From Candidatus Poribacteria bacterium (GTDB lineage Bacteria; Poribacteria; WGA-4E; PCPOR2b): 64,000 nucleotides of DNA. This document shows positions 27,444-34,992 of the stretch, piece by piece. Location: the NCBI GenBank assembly GCA_022822005.1, contig JAJECO010000080.1:61322-125321 (forward strand). The letters run 5' to 3'. The notes beneath the pieces were generated by a model, which saw only the letters and a list, made by a program, of their open reading frames with translations, ran no database searches and was not told where the DNA came from. The translations under genes and the position numbers were made by a program. How positions within the stretch are numbered: the first letter of the stretch is position 1; each line of letters starts with the position of its first letter.

Positions 27444-27908
27444 TTAGGCGAGAGAAAACGGAGGTGCCCGAGGAGAGAGCTGCGGAATGGGGGGATCGGT
27501 ATAGGGTTCGTGGGGAAGTTGCAGATAAGTCGTGAAAGAGGCAGAGTCAGCAGAAATTTGAGGCGTTGAGGAGATTAAGACAACAACTGAGCGTGTGTCT
27601 TTTTGTATTTGCAAGGCGACTTGGGGTTCGCTCGATCCAAGCGAGTCCCACTGATTGAGGCAACAATGTCCTTCCCCATCCTCACGATTTTCGTGAGGGG
27701 CAGGTGGTTCATTTCCAGACTCACAGCAAATGGGTGGGTTCGTTTCATCAACGGTTTGCGACTCAATCCGATGTTGGTGATGACTCGAATCCTTATCAGG
27801 GCCGGTGTGCCCATCCGCTTCTGGAATTACTACACACTGTGCCGGACAAATGAAGTAAATTGAAGCTAGTGAGAGTAAGAAAAGCGCGCCAAGATTTTTT
27901 AATTTCAT
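27444..27908 (-). CDS. Small secreted His/Cys-rich protein heading the copper operon
   Basis: A 154-residue protein with a signal peptide (LGALFLLSLASIYFICPAQC). It contains HTG, SSHHQH, PICCESG and EGHCCLNQ, i.e. two Cys-Cys pairs and a His cluster, and ends in a proline-rich tail (PPIPQLSPRAPP). No family is recognised. The composition and location, 123 bases upstream of the DUF3347 gene, suggest metal binding in the periplasm, which is inference. Start ATG 27906-27908 has GGGAGG eight bases upstream. Confidence 0.55.
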   Translation of the reverse strand: MKLKNLGALFLLSLASIYFICPAQCVVIPEADGHTGPDKDSSHHQHRIESQTVDETNPPICCESGNEPPAPHENREDGEGHCCLNQWDSLGSSEPQVALQIQKDTRSVVVLISSTPQISADSASFTTYLQLPHEPYTDPPIPQLSPRAPPFSLA

Positions 27909-27993
27909 TAGATGTTACCTCCCACGCAGTAATATACTCATGCAATGGGAAAAAGTATCGTTTATTAGCGGAATCTTCGGAAGGTTTGAGCTA

Positions 27994-28581
27994 CTATATG
28001 TATTCTTCTTCATCATCTTCAGCAGGGTAGATGTTGACATCCGACAAAGAAATTGACTCACCGACATAGAAGGTCAGCCAATTCCCAACCAGTTCGACAG
28101 ACATCATCTCATCATCTTCACTTGTGTATTCGTGCAGTTCTGCTTCAAACGTCTCCATCTCAAGTAGGTTTGCAACGGTCATCTCTGCTGGGGCGATTTC
28201 CTGACGCACATATTCAACCAAAATTTCCGCGTCTTCGTCGTCGGGATCGGGGTAGTGGAGCGTGATCGTATCAGGGAGATCTTCGCTTAGTTCTTCTTCG
28301 CCGTCAATGATCCAGCGAGAGATCTCATAGTCGTTTGTGCCTCCGATCCGATCCACCCCCAAAACTACCACTTCATCTTCATCCTCAAGCCGATACATGT
28401 AACGGAGTAGACTACCTCCCTCATACTTTTTCCGCTCGGTCAACTCAAATGTGCGTGAAGCCGCGTCGCTCATTTCAAAGGTAGTAGAATCAGAAAGTTC
28501 AATCATACTTCCAAGCGGAATATCCAACAATTCGTGCCGCTTAGGTTTTGTATCCCTCGATTTGCGGCCAAATAGTGCCAT
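27994..28581 (-). CDS. Acidic conserved protein of unknown function (possible DUF4178-like)
   Basis: A 195-residue, strongly acidic cytoplasmic protein, rich in Glu and Asp with no membrane segment or signal peptide. It alternates beta-like segments (SMIELSDSTTFEMSD, LRYMYRLEDEDEVVVLGVDRI, NDYEISRWIIDGEEE). The pattern recalls DUF4178-type domains, often encoded beside membrane proteins, but I cannot confirm it. It lies 148 bases downstream of the RSYGS-repeat protein on the same strand, so the two may be co-transcribed. Confidence 0.55.
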   Translation of the reverse strand: MALFGRKSRDTKPKRHELLDIPLGSMIELSDSTTFEMSDAASRTFELTERKKYEGGSLLRYMYRLEDEDEVVVLGVDRIGGTNDYEISRWIIDGEEELSEDLPDTITLHYPDPDDEDAEILVEYVRQEIAPAEMTVANLLEMETFEAELHEYTSEDDEMMSVELVGNWLTFYVGESISLSDVNIYPAEDDEEEYI

Positions 28582-28729
28582 TGCTTTTACCTCTATCCAA
28601 TTCGTGTCGCTAACTCTTATTAAAGCAATCTCGCATCACGTCCGTCTTGCCATAAAACGGCTGATTTGAGATTTTGGTTTAGATGTTTCGGGGTATAATT
28701 TAGACCATGCCAGGCCATGTGATCCAGAC

Positions 28730-29845
28730 CTAGAAATAACCCTTATTATACATGATCAGAACAACAACCCCGATGATCAGGATGCTGCCGAAAACAAGCA
28801 CGAACCAAGTGCCCCCCGAGGTCTTTTTCTGAACAACGACCTTTTGCGGTTGTGTTTGGACCTGAGATTGTGTTTGTGTCGTCGATACTGATGAGGTTTG
28901 ACTGTCTCCTGCTAAGACCATGTTGCGAAGCGCTTCTTCATCAGGAAGTTCTTCAACTGTCACCGCATCCTCGGCATTCGCACCGTAAAACTCATCTGCG
29001 TTTTTCTCAACATGCGCCTCGATATAATCTTCATCTCGGTTTGTTCCAGGATCGACATACCGTGAGTCTGGCTTGACGCCTTGGCTGTCATAGTAGGCTC
29101 GCCACTTCTCGTATTCCATCTGTCGCTCTCGTGACCAGTGCGATCTGTCGTAATTCGGATGGTGGTAGTACCACAGCCAACTATGGTGGAGCCGATGGTT
29201 ATAGTAATCGTGGAAGTAAATCCCCGAAATCATATTCGCGAATACCATACTGGCAGTTAGGCTATAGATCGAGTAACCTGCCATTGGATAGTACATGCCG
29301 AAATTGTTCACGGTAATTGGGGACTGTGCTATCCTTGCATCACGACGTGCGCGGGCTGTATCTCGCTCTGCCCGTCTAACTTGGCGTTTCAGGCTCCGAT
29401 TTTCCGCTTTAAGATTTCGAGTCTGCTGGCGCCGTTGGGCTTGTACCGACCGCTTCTGGCTGCCGGTCATGTTTCTTGTGGAAACAGCGGAACTGGTCTT
29501 CGCGCTGCTCTGGGCACTCTGTCTTTGACGTACTGCGCTGCTTGTCCGCGCTGCGCTCGGTCGTGATGTGCGGGTAGCAGTGCTGCTACCGTAGCTTCGG
29601 CTGGTACTTGCTCTACTGGTACGAGAACTTGACCGTACCGAGCTGCCGTATGACCTTGAGGACGAATAGCTGCTGCTCCGGGACGCTCTTGACGATGTCC
29701 CGTAACTCCTGCTACTGCTGTAGCTTCTACTGCCGTAGCTTCTTCCGCTGGATCGGAAGCCTTTTGACAGAACATCAGAACCTATGCTAAGTGCAAATAA
29801 GACCATAAGTGCCACTATCGACACTTTTTGGAAAGAACGCCTCAT
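28730..29845 (-). CDS. Exported Ser/Arg/Tyr-repeat protein with coiled coil and C-terminal membrane anchor
   Basis: A 371-residue protein. A signal peptide (VSIVALMVLFALSIGSDVLS) is followed by a ~90-residue low-complexity region made of Arg-Ser-Tyr-Gly-Ser and Ser-Ser-Arg-type units, then a basic coiled coil (~130-175, RNLKAENRSLKRQVRRAE). A Tyr/His/Trp-rich segment (YYHHPNYDRSHW) follows, and a transmembrane helix near the C-terminus (GTWFVLVFGSILIIGVVVLIM). No family is recognised. The build suggests a surface- or envelope-anchored fibrous or phase-separating protein. GGAGGCAGC lies upstream of the ATG at 29843-29845. Confidence 0.6.
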   Translation of the reverse strand: MRRSFQKVSIVALMVLFALSIGSDVLSKGFRSSGRSYGSRSYSSSRSYGTSSRASRSSSYSSSRSYGSSVRSSSRTSRASTSRSYGSSTATRTSRPSAARTSSAVRQRQSAQSSAKTSSAVSTRNMTGSQKRSVQAQRRQQTRNLKAENRSLKRQVRRAERDTARARRDARIAQSPITVNNFGMYYPMAGYSIYSLTASMVFANMISGIYFHDYYNHRLHHSWLWYYHHPNYDRSHWSRERQMEYEKWRAYYDSQGVKPDSRYVDPGTNRDEDYIEAHVEKNADEFYGANAEDAVTVEELPDEEALRNMVLAGDSQTSSVSTTQTQSQVQTQPQKVVVQKKTSGGTWFVLVFGSILIIGVVVLIMYNKGYF

Positions 29846-29960
29846 ATCAGCTGCCTCCTTGGGAAGTTGGAATAAGTTCTCTTGTTGTTAAACACCTGTG
29901 CTTCTGCAAAAGTTCCCCGCCCATGAAAATTCAGGAGAAGTTCGCTTAGCTAAAATTTGC

Positions 29961-29990
29961 TTGACAATCTATTAATGCGTGCATTATTAT
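29961..29990 (+). promoter_or_regulatory. Promoter for tRNA-Arg
   Basis: Perfect TTGACA (29961-29966), 18-base spacer and TATTAT (29985-29990), ending 14 bases before the tRNA. Confidence 0.7.
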
Positions 29991-30003
29991 TACATGCTAA
30001 AGT

Positions 30004-30080
30004 GTGCCTGTAGCTCAACTGGATAGAGCGTTAGCCTCCGGAGCTAAAGGTTGGGCGTTCGAGTCGCCCCAGGCACACCA
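30004..30080 (+). tRNA. tRNA-Arg (anticodon CCG)
   Basis: Acceptor GTGCCTG pairs with CAGGCAC, D arm AGCTCAACTGGATAGAGC, anticodon stem TTAGC/GCTAA with loop CTCCGGA (anticodon CCG), T arm with GTTCGAGTC, discriminator A and an encoded CCA. An antisense 68-residue open frame across it is an artefact. Confidence 0.95.
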
Positions 30081-30665
30081 CCCTACCTCGTTGTACCCTG
30101 TTCCCAGTTCCGACCTAACATCGTCTTGAGTTCCCATATCTGTTAAATCATTATACTTTCTTTCTGTTATTTCTGTCAACGATTTCTTCCGCTGCCGCGG
30201 CACATTATTTTTCCTCGGCACGGGTAGTTTACTGCTACAATCTTGCCACTGTCAGAAGGTACACCCCGTCGAAAAACGAGTCAGGTTCCTATCTCCGCTC
30301 CGGATGTCCCGTAGCATCCCTTCAACCAGTAACATGTCCGAGCCGTGCGACCTCCGGTTTGCGATTATGTTCAAGCCCGTCATTTTTATCCGGGTACCCA
30401 GTGCGCCTTTTGGTGTCGCCCGTCTAACCTGTCTTTTCTCTATGCCTATCCGTGAATAATATGGGAGATAAGGCTTACGCAGTTGAATGCTCAAAGCCTC
30501 ATAATTTGGTGATTTATTACCCAATAACACGATTCGTGATGACCGATCAATTGCGCTACTACAAACTGAAGTGCGTAACTCCTTAGGAGAACTGAATAAC
30601 CCGAATCTGCACTATTTTTTGCTTGTATTATTATTGGGCGTGTGATACTTTATCGCATGTGAATC
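30081..30665. other. Non-coding stretch downstream of tRNA-Arg
   Basis: Nearly 600 bases without a convincing gene. A 92-codon minus-strand frame at 30252-30530 has no ribosome-binding site, odd composition and no recognisable motif. The right half holds the inverted-repeat element described separately. A tRNA followed by a gene-poor stretch is compatible with a decayed integration site, but I see no integrase or second tRNA end. Confidence 0.4.
30469..30585. repeat. Possible MITE-like element with imperfect terminal inverted repeats
   Basis: TAAGGCTTACGCA (30469-30481) at the left faces TGCGTAACTCCTTA (30572-30585) at the right; the right end inverted reads TAAGGAGTTACGCA. The two ends agree apart from one or two bases. 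The element is 117 bases, AT-rich inside and non-coding. Confidence 0.4.
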
Positions 30666-30674
30666 TGGTATAAT
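30666..30674 (+). promoter_or_regulatory. Candidate extended -10 promoter for the SMP-30-like gene
   Basis: TGGTATAAT, with a perfect -10 (30669-30674) and TGn extension, lies ~105 bases upstream of the start. The -35 region is a weak match. Confidence 0.45.
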
Positions 30675-30721
30675 AACCTCAAGCTTTCATGTTTTCTACA
30701 TCACATTGCACGTTTGCTCTA

Positions 30722-30757
30722 ATGCTGTGGTGACCGGGCTATCCGTTACCTCAGCAT
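30722..30757 (+). promoter_or_regulatory. Leader hairpin before the SMP-30-like gene
   Basis: ATGCTGTGGT (30722-30731) pairs with ACCTCAGCAT (30748-30757): nine of ten pairs, one T-T mismatch, 16-base loop. It sits 22 bases before the start codon, just upstream of AAGGAGG, and might affect translation or mRNA stability. No riboswitch class is recognised. Confidence 0.35.
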
Positions 30758-30779
30758 ACAACACACCAAGGAGGCGTAT

Positions 30780-31664
30780 ATGAGTCTTGATGTTCGATCC
30801 CCAAAATTATTAGATCTAATTGATGCTGATGCAGAACTGCAGCAGCTTGGTACCGGCTGTGAGTTCACAGAAGGACCCGTTTGGCATGCCGAGGGGAAGT
30901 TTCTGTTATTCAGTGATATCCCTGCAAATCAAATGAAAAAGTGGACTGCGGAGGAAGGTATCACCAACTTCCGGGTTCCTTCGGGAAAATCCAACGGCTT
31001 GACCTACGATAAGCAGGGAAGGCTTGTCGCGGCCGAGCATGCCAATCGTCGAGTGTCGCGGACCGAAGCTGATGGGACCGTGGTTACAGTCGCATCGCAC
31101 TATGAGGGGAAACGCTTGAACAGTCCCAACGATGTTGTTTTGAAATCAGATGGCAGTATCTATTTTTCTGATCCACCCTACGGCCTAACAGCCGAATACG
31201 GTGTCCTGGGTGAGCAAGAGCTTGACTTTCAGGGCGTTTACCGCCTTTCACCTGACGGCCAAACACTGACACTGTTGATTGATGACTTTGATCGCCCGAA
31301 TGGACTCTGCTTCTCACCCGACGAGTCAATTCTGTATATTGACGATACCGAACGGATGCATATCCGTGCATTTGATGTCCAGCCAGATGGCACAATCGCA
31401 AACGGTCGGATTTTCGCCGAGGAAGAGGGCGACGATGGTGTGCCAGATGGCATGAAAATTGACGAGCATGGTAACGTCTATCTCACCGGTCCTGGCGGTA
31501 TTTGGATTTTCGACTCCTCCGGGGAGCACCTGGGTGTCCTTCAAACCCCCGAGCGAGCGGCTAACCTTGGTTGGGGCGGCGATGATTGGAGTACGCTGTT
31601 CATCACAGCGAGTACCTCACTTTATAGTATTCAGTGTAAGGTCTCAGGAATCCCTGTTCCGTAG
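30780..31664 (+). CDS. SMP-30/gluconolactonase/LRE family lactonase-like protein
   Basis: A 294-residue six-bladed propeller. It shows the metal-ligand Glu in FTEGPVWHAEG, N in LNSPNDVVLKSDGSIYFSDPPYG, and NGLCFSPDESILYIDDT with the Asp ligand near residue 200. Such enzymes hydrolyse gluconolactone or other sugar lactones to aldonic acids, or related lactones. There is no signal peptide, so it acts in the cytoplasm. The start is firm, with AAGGAGGCGTAT directly before the ATG. The VOC-family gene follows after 30 bases and may be co-transcribed. Confidence 0.9.
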   Translation: MSLDVRSPKLLDLIDADAELQQLGTGCEFTEGPVWHAEGKFLLFSDIPANQMKKWTAEEGITNFRVPSGKSNGLTYDKQGRLVAAEHANRRVSRTEADGTVVTVASHYEGKRLNSPNDVVLKSDGSIYFSDPPYGLTAEYGVLGEQELDFQGVYRLSPDGQTLTLLIDDFDRPNGLCFSPDESILYIDDTERMHIRAFDVQPDGTIANGRIFAEEEGDDGVPDGMKIDEHGNVYLTGPGGIWIFDSSGEHLGVLQTPERAANLGWGGDDWSTLFITASTSLYSIQCKVSGIPVP

Positions 31665-31694
31665 AGGCTAGAATTCGCTAAGGAGGGAACAACG

Positions 31695-32189
31695 ATGAAA
31701 AAGTTGACGCGGTTAGCAATTCTGATTGCTGTCCTTGCTGTTCTGATACTTAGTGCAACCACACCCATAAACCCTCAAGTCGGGGAGGAGGAAGGTAAGA
31801 TGGAAATGAAAATCTGGAAAATCGCTCTACTAATGAATGACATGGAGAAAGCGGAAGATCTGTACGTCAATAAGCTCGGTCTCAAAGTCCTAGACCGCTT
31901 GGATCTCGGTGAGATTGGCGAGGCGATCTTCTTGGACGCGGGTAACGTGAACTTGGAACTCATCCCTGCCGCTGCATTTGAAGGGGTTTGGGGCTTAGAT
32001 CGGCCAGGCGTGCATCACATCTCGTTTAAGGCTGACGATGTTGAGGCGGGCACCGAAATACTCCGCGAAAAAGGAGTTACTGTGAAAAAAGAGCCTTTCC
32101 AACCGCTTGAAGGGATGACGCTTGCCTTCTTTGATGGGCTTGATGGGGTTAATCTGCAGCTGTACCGCCACGATAAAGGGGAAGAGTAA
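31695..32189 (+). CDS. VOC (glyoxalase/methylmalonyl-CoA epimerase-like) family protein with signal/anchor
   Basis: A 164-residue single-domain VOC protein. The first ATG (31695), behind AAGGAGGGAACAACG, gives a hydrophobic leader (LAILIAVLAVLILSA). The domain starts at MEMKIWKIALLMNDMEKAEDLY. HHISFKADDV, LELIPAA and FFDGLDGVNLQLY provide candidate metal ligands. A second strong site, GGAGGAGGAAGG, precedes an internal ATG at 31800, so a cytoplasmic form starting there is possible. Members act on small metabolites through a metal ion; the substrate is unknown. Confidence 0.8.
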   Translation: MKKLTRLAILIAVLAVLILSATTPINPQVGEEEGKMEMKIWKIALLMNDMEKAEDLYVNKLGLKVLDRLDLGEIGEAIFLDAGNVNLELIPAAAFEGVWGLDRPGVHHISFKADDVEAGTEILREKGVTVKKEPFQPLEGMTLAFFDGLDGVNLQLYRHDKGEE

Positions 32190-32294
32190 GGATGCCTTGA
32201 CACTATGCTGATTTAGAAGTGAAGGCGGGAAGGGACAGGGGGATCGAAGGTTAATCTTTCGGTCTCTTTTCCTTTCCTTCAATTCTTCCGATTT

Positions 32295-32391
32295 AGGACT
32301 TATGCAGCTAACTGTAGACGGGGTTTCCCCGATAGGATCGGGATCCGAAGCGACTTGCCCCGCGCCAACTGTGCTGAAATGCGTAAATCCT
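32295..32391. repeat. Possible MITE-like element with terminal inverted repeats
   Basis: AGGACTTATGCA (32295-32306) faces TGCGTAAATCCT (32380-32391); the right end inverted is AGGATTTACGCA, ten of twelve identical. The ends resemble those of the element at 30469-30585. It fills much of the 237-base gap before dut and contains a small CGGGG-ttt-CCCCG hairpin near 32320. Confidence 0.4.
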
Positions 32392-32426
32392 GATGATGAA
32401 AAATTTCGTTACGAGTTGGCATACCC

Positions 32427-32864
32427 ATGAAAGTCAAAATCAAACGTCTTGATAAAGAGTTACCGCTCCCGAAGTACGAAACGGACGGTTCCGTCGGATT
32501 TGATCTCTTATGCCGTGAAGCCGTGACCGTTGTGCCTCACACAGTGGCGCTGATTCCTGCAAACGTGATTGTCGAAACGCCACCAGGGTATATGTTGATG
32601 GTGACATTGCGCAGCAGCACGCCTCGGAAATTCGGACTCTTAATTCCCCACGGTGTTGGTGTCATTGACCTAGATTACTGCGGCGAAGGCGACGAGATTC
32701 AGATCCAGATCTATAATTCCACGGAGCAACCTGTCACCGTTGAACGGGGCGATAGGATTGCACAGGGCATCTTTGTCCGTGTGGATACCGCTGAGTGGGA
32801 AGAAGTATCCCAAATGGGCGCAGAGACACGCGGGGGATTTGGCAGCACGGACCATCGGAAATGA
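32427..32864 (+). CDS. dut: Trimeric dUTPase (dUTP diphosphatase)
   Basis: A 145-residue homotrimeric dUTPase, which hydrolyses dUTP to dUMP and pyrophosphate, keeping uracil out of DNA and supplying dUMP. The five family motifs are present: GSVGFDLL (motif 1), TLRSSTPRK (2), GVGVIDLDYCGEGDEI (3), GDRIAQGIF (4) and C-terminal TRGGFGSTDHRK (5). Length is normal. It lies upstream of thyA (58 bases), which uses the dUMP product. A possible MITE-like element ends 35 bases before the start. Confidence 0.92.
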   Translation: MKVKIKRLDKELPLPKYETDGSVGFDLLCREAVTVVPHTVALIPANVIVETPPGYMLMVTLRSSTPRKFGLLIPHGVGVIDLDYCGEGDEIQIQIYNSTEQPVTVERGDRIAQGIFVRVDTAEWEEVSQMGAETRGGFGSTDHRK

Positions 32865-32922
32865 TAATTTGAAAGAATTAAGTTATATCTCTAAGACGTT
32901 GTTGCGTTGGAAGGACTGAGCG

Positions 32923-33741
32923 ATGCGGCAGTATTTAGATGCGCTGGAACAGATCATAGAAACAGGCGTTGACCGAGGTGGACGTAACGGTGCCACCCGC
33001 GCACTTTTCGGCATGCAGATGCGTTACGATATGGCAGATGGTTTTCCTGCTGTCACGACCAAAAAGTTGGCGTTCAAGGTCATGAAAGCCGAACTCTTGG
33101 GCTTTTTGAGAGGGTACTCCGATGTCAAGGACTTCCAGAAGTTGGGTTGTCATGTCTGGGACGCCAATGCAGATGCAAATTACTGGAAGCCAAAAGCGCG
33201 ATTTGAGGGCGATCTCGGTCGAATCTACGGCGTGCAATGGCGGTTTTGGAGGACTCCCGACGGGCAGACAGTAGACCAGATTGCCAACGCCATCGAAGGA
33301 ATTAAAACGCAACCCTACAGTCGTAAGCATATCGTAACTGCTTGGAATCCGGGTGAACTCGATCAGATGGCACTTGAGCCTTGTCCCACACTTTTCCAAT
33401 TTTTTGTAGCTGAAGGGAAACTATCGCTTCATCTGTTTCAGCGAAGTTGTGATATGTTTCTCGGTGTGCCGTTCAATATTGCTTCATACTCCTTGCTGCT
33501 CCACATGGTCGCACAAGTAACGGACTTAGTGCCGGGCGAATTCATCCATACCTTGAGCGATGCACATATCTATCACGTCCACTTTGAGCAAGTAGAAACA
33601 CAGTTGCAGCGAGAACCGCTCGAACTTCCAGAACTCTATCTGAATCCCCAGATCACAGCGATTGATAACTTCAAGATGCAGGATATCAAGCTACACAACT
33701 ATAAGCATCATGGCACGATTAAGGCACCGATGCTGGTCTGA
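32923..33741 (+). CDS. thyA: Thymidylate synthase
   Basis: A 272-residue ThyA that methylates dUMP to dTMP using methylene-tetrahydrofolate. The catalytic Cys154 is in LEPCPTLFQF. The phosphate-binding RKHIVTAWNP and QRSCDMFLGVPFNIASYSLL are standard, and the C-terminal HGTIKAPMLV includes the closing tail. All expected blocks are present. It precedes folA by 14 bases, and the oxidised folate it makes is reduced by that enzyme. Confidence 0.97.
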   Translation: MRQYLDALEQIIETGVDRGGRNGATRALFGMQMRYDMADGFPAVTTKKLAFKVMKAELLGFLRGYSDVKDFQKLGCHVWDANADANYWKPKARFEGDLGRIYGVQWRFWRTPDGQTVDQIANAIEGIKTQPYSRKHIVTAWNPGELDQMALEPCPTLFQFFVAEGKLSLHLFQRSCDMFLGVPFNIASYSLLLHMVAQVTDLVPGEFIHTLSDAHIYHVHFEQVETQLQREPLELPELYLNPQITAIDNFKMQDIKLHNYKHHGTIKAPMLV

Positions 33742-33755
33742 GAGGGATGGTGCTA

Positions 33756-34256
33756 ATGATTATCTCCATCATTGTGGGTATGGATGAAAATTGCCTAATT
33801 GGGCAAGGCAACCGCCTGCCTTGGAGACTGCCCGCCGATATGAAACACTTCCGCCGACATACAGTGGGCAAGCCTGTGCTGATGGGACGGAAAACCTTCG
33901 AATCCATTGGCAAACCCCTACCGAAGCGTACCAATATCATACTGACAAACAGCCGTGATTACCGTGCGGAAGGCTGTACCATAACGCATTCCATTGGAGA
34001 AGCGTTGGAGGCAGCCAGCGGCTGCGAGGAGCTTATGGTAATCGGTGGCGCCTCGATCTACGAACTATTTCTGCCCCGGGCGGATCGCCTATATTTGACG
34101 TGTATCCGCGGCTCTTTTGAGGGAGATACTTATTTTCCGGCGTTTGATTTAGCGCACTGGCAAGAAGTCAAACGGACTGACCGCCGCCCCGATGAGAAAA
34201 ACCCGCACCCCCACAGCTTTATCTTCCTGCACAGAAGGAGTGAAGATGCCCACTAA
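33756..34256 (+). CDS. folA: Dihydrofolate reductase
   Basis: A 166-residue DHFR reducing dihydrofolate to tetrahydrofolate with NADPH. It shows the N-terminal IISIIVGMDENCLIG, NRLPWRLPADMKHFRRHT (with the catalytic Asp), PVLMGRKTFESIGKPLP and VIGGASIYELFLP. I place the start at ATG 33756, behind GAGGGATGG, rather than the ATG at 33747. It overlaps the ThuA-like gene by 11 bases, supporting one dut-thyA-folA transcript. Confidence 0.93.
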   Translation: MIISIIVGMDENCLIGQGNRLPWRLPADMKHFRRHTVGKPVLMGRKTFESIGKPLPKRTNIILTNSRDYRAEGCTITHSIGEALEAASGCEELMVIGGASIYELFLPRADRLYLTCIRGSFEGDTYFPAFDLAHWQEVKRTDRRPDEKNPHPHSFIFLHRRSEDAH

Positions 34257-34905
34257 TCGGTTAAAACTCTGTATGCTCTCCGGTTCTTTTGAGTATGACT
34301 CAGAGACATCACTCGCCATTTTCCAAGACTATATAGAGAAAAACCACCCCGTTCAGTCAACACAGATTATTTATCAAAGTGAAGACGATGAAAAATCCCT
34401 CGAACCCTTGCAAGATACAGATGTACTGTTAGTTTTCACACGTCGCCTCAATACCACCGGCAAAGAACTCAACCGCTTCAAAGCCTACTGCGCCGAAGGC
34501 AGACCCATAGTCGGGGTGCGGACGGCGAGCCACGCCTATCAGGATTGGTTTGACTTTGATAAGGATGTGCTTGGCGGGGACTATCAAGGTCATTACGGTA
34601 CCGGTCCCATCGCGCATGCCGAAATCAATCCAGACGCAAAGGACCATCCCATCCTACACGGCATCTCGAACTTCGACTCCTACGGCAGCCTATACAGAAA
34701 TCCCTCCATTGCTACTGATACCACATTGCTGCTAACTGGAAAAGCGGAAGAACAGACCGAGCCGGTAACATGGACACGCCTGCATCGAGGTGGCCGTATT
34801 TTCTATACCTCACTCGGTCATCAGCAAGATTTTGAGATTGAGATGTTCTTGAGGTTACTTGCCAATGCCGTTCTGTGGACAGGTGGACGGTTGGATGCCA
34901 TATAA
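34246..34905 (+). CDS. ThuA-like (trehalose-utilisation type) domain protein
   Basis: A 219-residue protein of the ThuA class I glutamine amidotransferase-like fold. MPTNRLKLCMLSGSFEYDSE starts the domain; DTDVLLVFTRR, GRPIVGVRTASHAYQDW and GHYGTG are visible. ThuA domains occur in putative sugar- or sialic-acid-related enzymes, but no activity is established for this protein. The nucleophilic Cys of a true amidotransferase is absent (GVRTASHAY). The start at ATG 34246 is preceded by AGGAG; an open extension to 34192 is within folA. It is translationally coupled with folA. Confidence 0.8.
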   Translation: MPTNRLKLCMLSGSFEYDSETSLAIFQDYIEKNHPVQSTQIIYQSEDDEKSLEPLQDTDVLLVFTRRLNTTGKELNRFKAYCAEGRPIVGVRTASHAYQDWFDFDKDVLGGDYQGHYGTGPIAHAEINPDAKDHPILHGISNFDSYGSLYRNPSIATDTTLLLTGKAEEQTEPVTWTRLHRGGRIFYTSLGHQQDFEIEMFLRLLANAVLWTGGRLDAI

Positions 34906-34992
34906 TACGCAGCCTAATGCTGACAATATCTCCGCTTAAAGGGAAGGCGATCTACGCACTAATCCAAATTACAGTTGATGAAGGTTAAACCT

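Noticed and set aside
30015..30221. 68-codon minus-strand frame overlapping tRNA-Arg
   Set aside because: Its C-terminal part is the antisense translation of the tRNA, a common false gene; there is no other support.
30252..30530. 92-codon minus-strand frame in the gap after tRNA-Arg
   Set aside because: No ribosome-binding site, atypical composition and no recognised motif; kept only as part of the non-coding stretch.
32318..32340. CGGGG-ttt-CCCCG hairpin before dut as a terminator or riboswitch
   Set aside because: No T-tract follows and no riboswitch class matches; it lies within the inverted-repeat element.
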